Positions 20,490 to 28,030 of a DNA stretch of 31,673 nucleotides are shown piece after piece. Positions within the stretch are counted from its first letter, which is position 1. Each line of letters begins with the position of its first letter. The position numbers and the translations under genes are program-made. A model generated the notes under the pieces. It was not told the origin of the DNA. It searched no databases and saw nothing but the letters and a program-made list of their open reading frames with translations. The DNA is taken from positions 1 through 31,673 of the forward strand of contig JBLMYQ010000021.1 in NCBI GenBank assembly GCA_050258375.1. The letters are read 5' to 3'. The stretch is from JBLMYQ01 sp050258375 (GTDB lineage Bacteria > Bacillota > Clostridia > Acetivibrionales > UBA4821).

Positions 20490-22670
20490 TTACCTTTCAA
20501 CATTAAGATAGTTATAAATATATCCTACCGCTTCTGCTCTTGTTGATTCAGTTAATGGTCCAAAAACATTATCTTTGGCTTCCACTATTTTAAGACCGTT
20601 AGCTATTGCACAATATCCTAAATCTGCTTCGGAGATTGTATTTGCATCACTAAATCCAACCTTATATATACCTTTTATTCCTGCAATATTACTCAAGTTC
20701 ATCATTCTTACAAAATACTTTGCCATTTGCTTCTTTGTAACAAAAGTTTCTGGCGCTTTTTCATTTTGGTCAACTAATATACCATATTTATATGCAGATA
20801 CATAATATCCATCGTCCTCCTCCGATGCATAGCTTGCATCAAAGGTTTTTACCAAAAGCTTTATCAAATCTTTTTGCTTAATTTTTTCATCAGGCATGAA
20901 TTTATCACTATCAGCTCTAACAATTCCGAGTTCAACAAGGGTCTGAATTTTTTCCTTTTCATTTGATTTATCAATATCTAAAAATGCTATTTGGTTTTTT
21001 AATTTTAAGGGCTGACCATTATAATCAATGAAGTCGCCTTTTTTTGCATCTATTGTTATATTTTCATCTAAATTATCAAGGTAGTATGCAAGTCTAGTCT
21101 CAGTTGAATACGCTGCCGGACTAATGCTGCTCAAAAGCTTATTACTTTCGGCATTTACTTTCTTATACTTCAATCCGAAGTTTAATTCTTTAAATAATTT
21201 ATCATATGCTTCATCCAATGTTATTATTTTTTCAGGTGCAGGCAAATCAACATTGTAATAATCTATTGAGTAATTTGTAATAATTCCGCTGTAAGCATCA
21301 ACAGTTAGATTTATTCTATTAAATGGGCAGTATGCATTTCCCTGTTTTCTTACATAATTGAAGTAAAAGTACTTTTTAGGATTTATTTCATCCGTTTGAT
21401 TATATAAATCATAATTTCTAAATTCAAAGTTCTTAGACTTTTCAGGAATGATTTTCTCTATATATTTGTCTGCAATTTTCAAAGCACTTGCCTCATTGTA
21501 TTTCATTTTGGCATCCTTTGGAGCTTCAAGCTTTGAATCAGAAATATAAAAGCTTCTTATTTCTCCGGTTACTGCATCAACCGAGCAGCTTTGGGAGCCG
21601 TATCTGTTAGATATTACTTTTGTCTTAGAATTCTTAGGAGCTTTATATTCCCAATAGAAATTCCACACTGCATTTTGCAAACCCATATAATCATTATTAA
21701 GATTTGAGCTTACTAAAGAGTACCCATTTTCAAGCCTTAAATATTTTTTAGCTATTTCTATCGCTTTTTCTTTTGTAATATATTTTTTTGTTTTATCTAC
21801 TGCTTTTTGTTCTTCCGGTTTTAGAATAATTGCATCATTCTTAGTTTTAAGCGATTGCTCTCTCACATACCCTCTTCCATCCAAGTAAAAGTATCCTTCT
21901 TTAAGTATGCTGCCATTTTCAGCATCAATCGGTTTATTACCATATTTTAATGAATATACAAGAACTGCTTTTTGCTTTGTATAATCACCATTAGTACTTA
22001 TTAATTGATATGAGAGCTCTAATCCTAATTTTTTCTTGAATATTTCTTTGGCTTGTTCTAATGTTATTTTTGACTGCTGGGTCTTAACCGGATTTACATC
22101 CCATTCAAGCTGAAAGCTGGTAACTTGTAATGTATATTTATTGACAAACACATTAAAGTAATTATCAATATAAGGGATATCACCAACATTTCTTACATAT
22201 GTAAAATAAAATGTATCACTGGAAAAGTCATAATTATTTAAATACTTCTTTTCTAAAAGTCTGGTTTCTTTAAACTTTTTAGAATCAATATTGGTTAAAA
22301 AGTCTTCCGCAGCCTTGATTGCTTGTTCTCTAGTATATTTAGGTATTCTTGAAACATTCTTGGTCTCGGTATAGCTGTTATAATTAACTATATCACCATT
22401 ATCAGCATTTATTGTAACTGAAGTATTAAAGGATTTTGATGATTCTTGTTTTGCACTCCAGTCTAAATACCAGAACTTTCTGCCATCATTATTCTCGTTA
22501 TAGTTAGAATTAAAATTAAAGTCATCTTCAGGAATATTAAGCTTTGATTTTGCCAATTCAATTGCTTTTTCCAAGCTGACTTTAGGTTCTGAACCACTTT
22601 GTGCAAAAGAAACCGGAACTACTGTAAACACCATCATTACTACAAGGAATAGAGAAATAAATCTTCGCAT
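20490..22670 (-). CDS. Exported SLH-domain protein with YcdB/PepSY-like repeats
   Basis: The protein has 726 residues. A signal peptide (about 1-23, cut likely after VSFA) leads to several copies of a YcdB/YcdC-type module of about 120-150 residues. Each opens with a helix such as SLEKAIELAKSKL, TREQAIKAAEDFL or TKEKAIEIAKKYL, and contains WYLDW or FYFTYVR and a DA-x-x-G strand. About the last 155 residues are SLH repeats (FLDIDKSNEKEKIQTLVELGIV, then FSDANTISEADLGYCAIANGL and a TRAEAVGYIY end) that anchor proteins to cell-wall polymers. PepSY-like modules are often protease inhibitors, but the role here is unknown. GGAGG lies seven bases before ATG. Confidence 0.88.
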   Translation of the reverse strand: MRRFISLFLVVMMVFTVVPVSFAQSGSEPKVSLEKAIELAKSKLNIPEDDFNFNSNYNENNDGRKFWYLDWSAKQESSKSFNTSVTINADNGDIVNYNSYTETKNVSRIPKYTREQAIKAAEDFLTNIDSKKFKETRLLEKKYLNNYDFSSDTFYFTYVRNVGDIPYIDNYFNVFVNKYTLQVTSFQLEWDVNPVKTQQSKITLEQAKEIFKKKLGLELSYQLISTNGDYTKQKAVLVYSLKYGNKPIDAENGSILKEGYFYLDGRGYVREQSLKTKNDAIILKPEEQKAVDKTKKYITKEKAIEIAKKYLRLENGYSLVSSNLNNDYMGLQNAVWNFYWEYKAPKNSKTKVISNRYGSQSCSVDAVTGEIRSFYISDSKLEAPKDAKMKYNEASALKIADKYIEKIIPEKSKNFEFRNYDLYNQTDEINPKKYFYFNYVRKQGNAYCPFNRINLTVDAYSGIITNYSIDYYNVDLPAPEKIITLDEAYDKLFKELNFGLKYKKVNAESNKLLSSISPAAYSTETRLAYYLDNLDENITIDAKKGDFIDYNGQPLKLKNQIAFLDIDKSNEKEKIQTLVELGIVRADSDKFMPDEKIKQKDLIKLLVKTFDASYASEEDDGYYVSAYKYGILVDQNEKAPETFVTKKQMAKYFVRMMNLSNIAGIKGIYKVGFSDANTISEADLGYCAIANGLKIVEAKDNVFGPLTESTRAEAVGYIYNYLNVER

Positions 22671-22782
22671 ATGTATACCTCCATAAATTTTTATATTTAT
22701 TAGACGTTACAAAATTAAATTTGTTCCATATTTTTTAAAAAAATTTTTTTAGATTTTTATGCCTTTATTATATCACGGATTG

Positions 22783-22812
22783 AAAAGACACCATATATTC
22801 AATGGTGTCTTT
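22783..22812 (-). terminator. Terminator of serS
   Basis: AAAGACACCAT (22784-22794) and ATGGTGTCTTT (22802-22812) form an 11-bp stem ten bases after the serS stop. On the minus strand it ends in TTTTC, a short T-run. Confidence 0.7.
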
Positions 22813-22821
22813 CTGAGATGA

Positions 22822-24057
22822 TTATTTCAATTTCTTAACTATTTTTTCTTGTCCATTCATATACTTACGCAGAACCTTCGGTATTATTACACTTCCGTCC
22901 GCTTGCTGATTATTTTCGATTATTGCTAATGCAGCTCTATCTGTGACCATTGTAGAAGAAATTGTGTGTGGATAAAATGTATTTCCCTCTTCCTTACAAC
23001 GGGTATTCAATCTTCTTGTCTGGAAATCAAGCAAATTTGTATTTGAGTGTGTTTCCCTATATTCCTGGAATCCACTGAACCACCCTTCTACATCATACTT
23101 CTTATAACCCGGAGCCCCCATATCTCCAATACATACTCTTACAACCCTATACGGCAATTCTAATGACTGCATAAAATCTTCAACGTTCTTTTGGCATTCC
23201 ATATGCCATTTTTCTGATTCTTCAGGACGGCAGAATATTATTTGTTCTACTTTATGAAATTGATGAACCCTGAATGCTCCCTTTGATTTTCTGCCATATG
23301 AACCAGCTTCAGTTCTGAAGCACGGAGTAAAAGCTGTATATAATCTTGGTAAAGTATCCGGTTGAAGTATTTCATCATCATGATATGAAACTAAGGTTTG
23401 CTCTGATGTACCAATAAGGTATAATTCTTCCTTTTCTAATTTATATAAATCCTCTTCTCCAAACGGCAAATAACCAGTGCCAAAAAAAGTCTGTTTTTTC
23501 GCAACAATTGGTGTAAGCATTAGCTCAAAGCCTCTTTCCACCAACATATCCATTGCATGTCTGTATATTGCCCAAACAAGTCTTGCTCCATCACCCTTCC
23601 AATAATAATAACCAGCAGCTGCCACCTTAGTTCCTCTTTGAAGGTCAAGGATATCCAAGTCAGCTCCAATTACATCATGCGTCTTTGGCTCAAAATCAAA
23701 CTTGGGCATCTCACCAACTTTACGAAGCTCAACATTTTCGGAATCATCTTTCCCATCCGGTGTATCTTCTGCTAATAAATTAGGCAGTTGTGCCCAAAGC
23801 TTGTCTCTTTCGATTAGCAGCTCATCTGTTAGCTCTTTCAGCTTATTTATCTGAATTTTAATTTCCTTACCCTTTTCACGGTCTTGAGTTGCTGCTACTC
23901 TGTTAGATTCGCCTCTTAACTGATCCAACTCTGTTTTTTTAGCGTTAAGTTCTTTATCAACAGAAATTAATCTTTCTACATCTACATCAAACCCACGTTT
24001 CGAACATAGTTCTTTAACTGCTTCCGGATTATTTCTGATAAATTTAATATCAATCAT
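22822..24057 (-). CDS. serS: Seryl-tRNA synthetase, divergent form
   Basis: SerRS charges tRNA-Ser, and in 411 residues this has the normal architecture. A coiled-coil tRNA-binding arm (about 30-95) precedes a class II core. Motif 2 is FRTEAGSYGRKSKGAFRVHQF (247-267), and Glu271 is kept. Compared with Bacillus and E. coli enzymes, the serine-pocket segment TAEVP is TSEQT (217-221), SSCSNF is THSNTN, and the motif 3 stretch LNGSGLAVGRT is ISSTMVTDRA (366-375), one residue shorter but with Arg374 kept. The ENNQQADG end is normal. No T-box lies upstream; GGGAGG precedes the ATG. It may be the only serS or a second, specialised copy. Confidence 0.88.
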   Translation of the reverse strand: MIDIKFIRNNPEAVKELCSKRGFDVDVERLISVDKELNAKKTELDQLRGESNRVAATQDREKGKEIKIQINKLKELTDELLIERDKLWAQLPNLLAEDTPDGKDDSENVELRKVGEMPKFDFEPKTHDVIGADLDILDLQRGTKVAAAGYYYWKGDGARLVWAIYRHAMDMLVERGFELMLTPIVAKKQTFFGTGYLPFGEEDLYKLEKEELYLIGTSEQTLVSYHDDEILQPDTLPRLYTAFTPCFRTEAGSYGRKSKGAFRVHQFHKVEQIIFCRPEESEKWHMECQKNVEDFMQSLELPYRVVRVCIGDMGAPGYKKYDVEGWFSGFQEYRETHSNTNLLDFQTRRLNTRCKEEGNTFYPHTISSTMVTDRAALAIIENNQQADGSVIIPKVLRKYMNGQEKIVKKLK

Positions 24058-24191
24058 TTTTCAGCCTCCCTTTGAACTTTCTTTATTGTACAATTTTACA
24101 CTAAACTTTGGTTAATTTACACATTTTTTTAAAAAATATCTTTTAAAAATAAAATAAAATCATATATAATAATTAAGCTATTCAAAATATC

Positions 24192-24257
24192 TATAATAAG
24201 TTGAGGGAGTTTCCTCAAGGTGCAATTTTTTATTGAGCAATTACATTAATTGTTCAA
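24192..24257 (+). promoter_or_regulatory. -10 element and tandem hairpins upstream of the 79-aa gene
   Basis: TATAAT (24192-24197) is followed within four bases by hairpin 1 (TTGAGG/CCTCAA, 24201-24218). Hairpin 2 lies 15 bases later (TTGAGCAATT/AATTGTTCAA, one G-U pair, 24233-24257). Each is directly followed by GGT, giving a repeated TCAAGGT. Neither has a T-run suited to termination, so they may control translation or stability, or bind a protein. Confidence 0.45.
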
Positions 24258-24291
24258 GGTAAGGTAGTTTAAAATAAGGAGGTGTAATAGA

Positions 24292-24531
24292 ATGAAAAAA
24301 GTATTAAAATCAATTTGCTATCAACTGCTAAACAATCGCATAATAAGAATCCTATTTTTGCTGGGCGCATGCGTGATTTTATGGTTCTGGGGAAGATGGC
24401 TTGCTAGCGCCAATAAAATCCCAGCCTGGGGAGTAGAAATCTTCTTACCTCTTTTTACATTTGGTATAGTTATGTTTTTATATTTTTTGATGAAATCATA
24501 TGACTCTCCAAATAAAAAGAGGCACCAATAA
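24292..24531 (+). CDS. Small two-helix membrane protein of unknown function (79 aa)
   Basis: I do not recognise a family. The 79 residues begin with a basic amphipathic stretch (KKVLKSICYQLLNNRIIR). Two hydrophobic helices follow (about 20-36, LFLLGACVILWFWG, and 49-67, IFLPLFTFGIVMFLYFLM), joined by a short loop with PAWG. The end is a basic tail (SPNKKRHQ). With both tails basic, the termini should lie inside the cell. The ATG has AAGGAGGTG nine bases upstream, and a strong terminator follows, so expression is likely. It is transcribed away from serS behind two hairpins. Confidence 0.8.
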   Translation: MKKVLKSICYQLLNNRIIRILFLLGACVILWFWGRWLASANKIPAWGVEIFLPLFTFGIVMFLYFLMKSYDSPNKKRHQ

Positions 24532-24541
24532 ACTCAATATT

Positions 24542-24570
24542 ATAAGCTGCCAATTGGCAGCTTATCTTTT
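24542..24570 (+). terminator. Terminator of the 79-aa membrane protein gene
   Basis: ATAAGCTGCC and GGCAGCTTAT form a perfect 10-bp stem with an AATT loop and run into TCTTTT, ten bases after the stop. Confidence 0.85.
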
Positions 24571-24692
24571 AAATTAGAACAAATTGTTTTCATGAACACA
24601 CCTATAAGAAAGAAAGTTTTATTAAAGCTCGGCTTAAGAAGTTTCGAGTGACAAGTTAGAAAAATTATAGCTTTATGTAAAATAAATACTGT

Positions 24693-24902
24693 TTATTCCT
24701 TTAAATATATTTTTGCATAAAACACAGTATTGCTTCCCTTTATAAAGTTTACCTCTCCCACATCAGGTGTAAGCTCAACAATTACACTCTTGCCCTTGTT
24801 ATTACTTTGGATATTTCTTTTTAATTCGCTTACCCTTGTATCCAATTCTTCTCTGCTCGATGCACTAATCATATTGTTACCAATTAAACTATAACCTTCC
24901 AT
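24693..24902 (-). CDS. Small soluble protein of unknown function (69 aa)
   Basis: I do not recognise this protein. The 69 residues are soluble: an N-terminal strand (YSLIGNNMIS), a charged helix (REELDTRVSELKRNIQSNN, about 17-35), then strands SVIVELTP and NTVFYAKIYLKE. The layout would suit a small alpha/beta or SHOCT-like fold, but that is a guess. AAGGTGG lies six bases before ATG. A TATAAT and a perfect 14-bp palindrome lie just upstream, which supports a real and perhaps regulated gene. No terminator is evident behind it. Confidence 0.6.
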   Translation of the reverse strand: MEGYSLIGNNMISASSREELDTRVSELKRNIQSNNKGKSVIVELTPDVGEVNFIKGSNTVFYAKIYLKE

Positions 24903-24920
24903 AATTCCACCTTCTTTTTT

Positions 24921-24934
24921 TTACATTAATGTAA
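24921..24934. promoter_or_regulatory. Perfect 14-bp palindrome, candidate operator
   Basis: TTACATTAATGTAA is its own reverse complement. On the minus strand it lies between a TATAAT (24944-24949) and the ribosome binding site of the 69-aa gene, a typical place for a repressor site. AT-rich palindromes of this length also arise by chance. Confidence 0.45.
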
Positions 24935-25033
24935 TATTATGTTATTATAGTAATCCTTTTGTAAATATTTTTCAATAAAAATGTTATTATGATTTTGTTA
25001 ATATATTTTTAATTTTAAATAATATTTACAAAC

Positions 25034-25069
25034 AAAAAAATATCGGAATTCAAATTCCGATATTTTTTT
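25034..25069 (-). terminator. Terminator of tRNA-Pro
   Basis: AAAAAAATATCGGAATT and its exact complement pair over 17 bp with a CA centre, so the innermost pairs open as a loop. T-runs follow on both strands. It lies four bases after the tRNA CCA end. Confidence 0.85.
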
Positions 25070-25072
25070 CTC

Positions 25073-25149
25073 TGGTCTGAGTGGGGAGGCTCGAACTCCC
25101 GGCCTCTAGAACCCCATTCTAGCACGCTACCAAACTGCGCCACACCCAG
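25073..25149 (-). tRNA. tRNA-Pro (anticodon GGG)
   Basis: This is a 77-base cloverleaf with encoded CCA. Acceptor CTGGGTG pairs with CACTCAG (one G-U). The anticodon stem CTAGA/TCTAG encloses loop ATGGGGT, and the T arm is GGGAG/CTCCC with TTCGAGC loop. C1 with discriminator A is typical of tRNA-Pro. Confidence 0.96.
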
Positions 25150-25162
25150 ATACCTGAATGTT

Positions 25163-25191
25163 ATTATAAGACAAACTTGATTTATTTGCAA
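25163..25191 (-). promoter_or_regulatory. Promoter of tRNA-Pro
   Basis: On the minus strand, TTGCAA (25186-25191) and TATAAT (25163-25168) are 17 bases apart. The -35 abuts the stop codon of the upstream 180-aa gene. The start would fall close to the tRNA 5' end. Confidence 0.75.
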
Positions 25192-25734
25192 CTAACAAAT
25201 ATTCGGGGCTGAACCCTCAAACCACTCTTCCAGATACCATACCGTAAAGACATATGCCAATAATTCTTTTGCATCAGAGGAGAAAGCTGGTTCATTTATA
25301 ATTTCTTTTATCCTTTTTACTGTTGTTGTTTTGTCTTTTTTAAAGCATTTAGTAAGGAAATCTATAGAGCTTGAATAATCATAACCAGCATCACGGACTT
25401 GTTTGTAGGTCACCTGATTTTCCTCCGGTAGAAACTTAAGATACTTTTCAACCAGGTTGTTTCCTTTCTTAACTACTTTAAGGAGATTAATTCTTAGTCT
25501 TTCCCTTATTCTGTAGCAAACCTTCCCTCCTACATATTCTCTGTCGAGCCCTTCAAATATATCGTGCTCAAACTCAACATAAAATGGATTCGGACAAAGC
25601 TCAAACACTTCTTGCGGTAAAGCTGGTCTTTCTGCAAGAAAATCTTCTTTCAATTTTGCACGCACTTCAAGAGTTGGACTAAACTCTTTTGGTCCCCAAA
25701 AACTAATATCAATACCCTCATACTTCCTATCCAT
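25192..25734 (-). CDS. Protein of unknown function (180 aa)
   Basis: I do not recognise a family. The 180 residues are soluble and charged, with no signal peptide or membrane helix. The N-terminal part is rich in aromatic and proline residues (ISFWGPKEFSP, ELCPNPFYVEFEHD). The middle is a basic helix region (VCYRIRERLRINLLKVVKKG, about 71-90). The C-terminal third looks helical (SSDAKELLAYVFTVWYLEEWFEG). Five cysteines are scattered without a metal-site spacing. GAAGGAGG lies seven bases before ATG, and a TTTTGCG/CGCAAAA palindrome sits 20 bases before the start. tRNA-Pro follows under its own promoter. Confidence 0.8.
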   Translation of the reverse strand: MDRKYEGIDISFWGPKEFSPTLEVRAKLKEDFLAERPALPQEVFELCPNPFYVEFEHDIFEGLDREYVGGKVCYRIRERLRINLLKVVKKGNNLVEKYLKFLPEENQVTYKQVRDAGYDYSSSIDFLTKCFKKDKTTTVKRIKEIINEPAFSSDAKELLAYVFTVWYLEEWFEGSAPNIC

Positions 25735-25754
25735 AAAACGACCTCCTTCTTATA

Positions 25755-25770
25755 TTTTGCGACCGCAAAA
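25755..25770. promoter_or_regulatory. 16-bp palindrome before the 180-aa gene
   Basis: TTTTGCG and CGCAAAA face each other across two bases, just upstream of the ribosome binding site of the minus-strand gene. It could be an operator or a small leader hairpin. Confidence 0.4.
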
Positions 25771-25907
25771 ACACAACTAGATTCTCAATTTACTTAAGAA
25801 TCAAATTTTTACCATCTCAGGAATATAGACTTCCTACTTAACTATATAAATTCCAATTAATAGCTATTATATCATATTTTGTAACTATATTTTTAACCTC
25901 AATTAAA

Positions 25908-25937
25908 TTGACAAGCTTCCCTGCTAGCATATATACT
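25908..25937 (+). promoter_or_regulatory. Sigma-A promoter for the 144-aa gene
   Basis: A perfect -35 TTGACA (25908-25913) and TATACT (25932-25937, five of six) are 18 bases apart. The transcript would start near 25944 and carry a leader of about 120 bases. Confidence 0.7.
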
Positions 25938-25980
25938 ATATTTATATTTTACCATAATTAACCATACTTTTTCCCACTAT

Positions 25981-26028
25981 CGGCTCTTTTGCCTGGTGAG
26001 TTTCGTGGACTGTATTGGTCCGGAAATC
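25981..26028 (+). ncRNA. Structured 5' leader, candidate cis-regulatory RNA
   Basis: In an otherwise AT-rich leader, this block can form GGC-TCTTTT-GCC (25982-25993) and then a longer stem: GAGTTTC and GGAAATC outer arms (one G-A mismatch, one G-U), a two-base GT bulge, and GGAC/GTCC closing a TGTATTG loop (25998-26028). It matches no riboswitch class I know. About 36 bases separate it from the gene start. Confidence 0.4.
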
Positions 26029-26064
26029 TATTCAAAAATAATAAATTTTGAGAGGAAGGATACC

Positions 26065-26499
26065 ATGGAAATGCAAATTTTAATTGTAGGTATACCCAGA
26101 GTGAAATTATCAAGTATTCAAATGCTTGCCCTTCAAGCCTGCATTGATATCGATCGACAGCTTATGGATGAGTTGTCCAAGCAATTAGGTTTGGCTATTA
26201 TAACGTCCGCAGATGTTGAAAATATCAATGAAATTTTTTCACACAAGCCGAATGCCTCTGATAAAATCCAAGAATCCAGATTATTAAGCATAATGGATTT
26301 TGTGCCACCTGCATGCACCCCATATGACATGCTTAATGAATTAATGGACAAGATTAAACATGAAATTGATTTTCAAAAGAGATTTAAACCATGTAACACC
26401 TCGGTTAATTCCAGCATAATTCGTGCAAGAAATACCCATATTCATCAATACCGCCCTTCAAATTATAAACTGCCCAGAGGTAATCGCAGCAGAGCTTAA
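26065..26499 (+). CDS. Protein of unknown function (144 aa) with basic tail
   Basis: I do not recognise a family. The 144 residues open with a strand (MQILIVGIPRV). Helices follow (SIQMLALQACIDIDRQLMDEL, and DMLNELMDKIKHEIDFQKRF near 94-113). The last 26 residues are basic and rich in Arg, His, Asn and Tyr, as in nucleic-acid-binding tails. There is no signal peptide or membrane helix. The ATG at 26065 was chosen because AGGAAGGA precedes it. An in-frame GTG at 25996 lacks a ribosome binding site and falls in the structured leader. A clean promoter and terminator make it a single-gene unit. Confidence 0.78.
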   Translation: MEMQILIVGIPRVKLSSIQMLALQACIDIDRQLMDELSKQLGLAIITSADVENINEIFSHKPNASDKIQESRLLSIMDFVPPACTPYDMLNELMDKIKHEIDFQKRFKPCNTSVNSSIIRARNTHIHQYRPSNYKLPRGNRSRA

Positions 26500-26506
26500 A
26501 AAGCTT

Positions 26507-26537
26507 AAGGGACTTGAGTCAAATCAAGTCCCTTTTT
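26507..26537 (+). terminator. Terminator of the 144-aa gene
   Basis: AAGGGACTTGA and TCAAGTCCCTT make a perfect 11-bp stem with a six-base loop and TTTTT, eight bases after the stop. Confidence 0.9.
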
Positions 26538-26600
26538 CGTTCTACATTATTAATATTGTGAATAATATATACTGAACTACTTTTTTTGTGGAGGAATACC

Positions 26601-26714
26601 ATGCTGACAAAAAAAATCCGTTTTATAGTTCTTGATAGAACCAGTATATCTTTAGCAGCTTATACCTTAATATTTTGTGGTATTTTATTTTGTTGGATAT
26701 TTTTCCACGCTTAA
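26601..26714 (+). CDS. Membrane microprotein of unknown function (37 aa)
   Basis: This short frame has a good start: GGAGG six bases before ATG, in a gap otherwise empty on this strand. The product has a basic N-terminus (MLTKKIRFIVLDR) and one hydrophobic helix (about 15-36) rich in Phe, Leu, Ile and Cys, so it should sit in the membrane with the N-terminus inside. The stop overlaps the convergent deoB stop by three bases. A TATACT lies at 26568-26573 but without a good -35. It matches no microprotein I know; similar tiny proteins are common in sporulation and transport complexes. Confidence 0.6.
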   Translation: MLTKKIRFIVLDRTSISLAAYTLIFCGILFCWIFFHA

Positions 26715-27880
26715 ATTATTTCTTTTGCAAAGCTTATTCCATTATTAAGTGGATTAATACCTAGCAGCTCAAGAACTGCAGCTGATATATCAGCAAATGA
26801 ACTTCTGCTGCCAAGATTAACTCCTTTTTTTATTCCTTTTCCATAAACAACCAGAGGCACATACTCTCTTGAGTGGTCTGTACTCGGAGTTGTCGGGTCA
26901 CATCCATGATCAGCCGTTATTATAAGTAAATCATCATTTTTAAGCTTATCCATTATCTCCGGCAGTCTTGAATCAAATTCCATTAATGCATTCGCATAGC
27001 CCTGAACATCATTTCTATGTCCATAAACCATATCAAAATCAACAAGATTAGTAAATATTACTCCTTTAAAGGATTCTTTAATATACTCTATTGTTTGGTT
27101 AACACCTTCTCTATTGTTATGAGTATGGACACTCTTTGTTATTCCCTTAAAAGCAAATATATCCTCAATCTTTCCAACTGCAGCTACTTCAAAACCATTT
27201 TCCTTAATTGCATCTAGCATGGTTTTGCCTGTAGGTTCAAGAGAATAATCCTTTCTTCTCTCGGTTCTTTTGTACTCACCTGATTTTCCTTCAAAAGGTC
27301 TTGCAATTACTCTTCCAACTCCATGCTCTCCTTGTAATAGCTTCCTTGCAATCTCGCAGATTTCATACAACCTATCAATACTTATTATTTCCTCATGCGC
27401 AGCAATCTGAAATACACTATCGGCTGATGTATAAACAATTGGGAATCCTGTCTTCACATGTTCGTCTCCAAGCTCATCTATTATAGCCGTTCCTGATGCC
27501 GGCTTGTTCCCAAGAGTTCTGGTTCCAATAAGCTCCTCAAACCTTTCCATCAAATCCTTTGGGAATCCATCCGGATAAGTTGGAAATGCCTTGTCAAGAG
27601 TTACGCCGGAGATTTCCCAATGTCCGGTTGTTGTATCCTTCCCTTTAGATTTTTCAGCCATTCTGCCAAAACAGCCTATTGGCAAATCTGTCTTCCCGAT
27701 TCCTTCTGCACCAGGAATCAAGCCTAGCCCAAGCTGTCTCATATTCTTCAATTCAAAATCTTTTGCGTATCTTGCAATGTTTCCAATTGTGTTGCTTCCG
27801 CAGTCTCCATATTCTGCAGCATCCGGAAGCTCTCCAACTCCTGCACTATCTAAAACAATCAGCACCACTCTATTTATCAT
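26711..27880 (-). CDS. deoB: Phosphopentomutase DeoB
   Basis: The enzyme interconverts ribose 1-phosphate or 2-deoxyribose 1-phosphate and the 5-phosphates in nucleoside salvage. The 389 residues fit the prokaryotic, alkaline-phosphatase-like family. Metal ligands are visible as Asp11 in VLIVLDSAGVGE, DFDMVYGHR, and TADHGCDPTTPSTDHSREY. The phosphorylated threonine is in KDTTTGHWE (near 85). AGGAGG lies seven bases before ATG. It follows xerD, as drm follows ripX in B. subtilis, but a terminator (27921-27951) separates them here and the usual purine nucleoside phosphorylase does not follow. Confidence 0.96.
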   Translation of the reverse strand: MINRVVLIVLDSAGVGELPDAAEYGDCGSNTIGNIARYAKDFELKNMRQLGLGLIPGAEGIGKTDLPIGCFGRMAEKSKGKDTTTGHWEISGVTLDKAFPTYPDGFPKDLMERFEELIGTRTLGNKPASGTAIIDELGDEHVKTGFPIVYTSADSVFQIAAHEEIISIDRLYEICEIARKLLQGEHGVGRVIARPFEGKSGEYKRTERRKDYSLEPTGKTMLDAIKENGFEVAAVGKIEDIFAFKGITKSVHTHNNREGVNQTIEYIKESFKGVIFTNLVDFDMVYGHRNDVQGYANALMEFDSRLPEIMDKLKNDDLLIITADHGCDPTTPSTDHSREYVPLVVYGKGIKKGVNLGSRSSFADISAAVLELLGINPLNNGISFAKEII

Positions 27881-27920
27881 AACCAGCCTCCTAATTAGTG
27901 TAGCCTACCCCATAATCATA

Positions 27921-27951
27921 CAAAAAATAAAAGGCAGGTACAAGACCTACC
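27921..27951 (-). terminator. Terminator of xerD
   Basis: On the minus strand, GGTAGGT and ACCTGCC pair over seven bases (one U-G) with a five-base loop and run into TTTTATTTTTT. It lies 80 bases after the xerD stop and 40 before deoB. Confidence 0.75.
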
Positions 27952-27997
27952 CAAACATTTAATCCTTGTTCTATCTTTATGCCCTGAGGCATTTAAC

Positions 27998-28011
27998 TTT
28001 ACATTTTACAT
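27998..28011. repeat. TTTACATTTTACAT repeat, left of xerD
   Basis: This 14-base string, itself two TTTACAT-like units and followed by further ACACTTTACAC, recurs exactly at 29097-29110. The two copies flank xerD in direct orientation. Confidence 0.5.
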
Positions 28012-28030
28012 TCTACACTTTACACTATTA

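Noticed and set aside
24058..24190. T-box leader upstream of serS
   Set aside because: The T-box core (AGGGTGG with ACCGCG) and a terminator/antiterminator pair were looked for on the minus strand and are absent.
26015..26025. GGTCCGGAA string resembling the tip of small SRP RNA
   Set aside because: The following GGAAGCAGC and the long paired arms of SRP RNA are missing.
25996..26064. In-frame GTG extension that would lengthen the 144-aa protein to 167 residues
   Set aside because: No ribosome site lies before the GTG, the stretch folds as RNA, and the ATG at 26065 has a good AGGAAGGA site.
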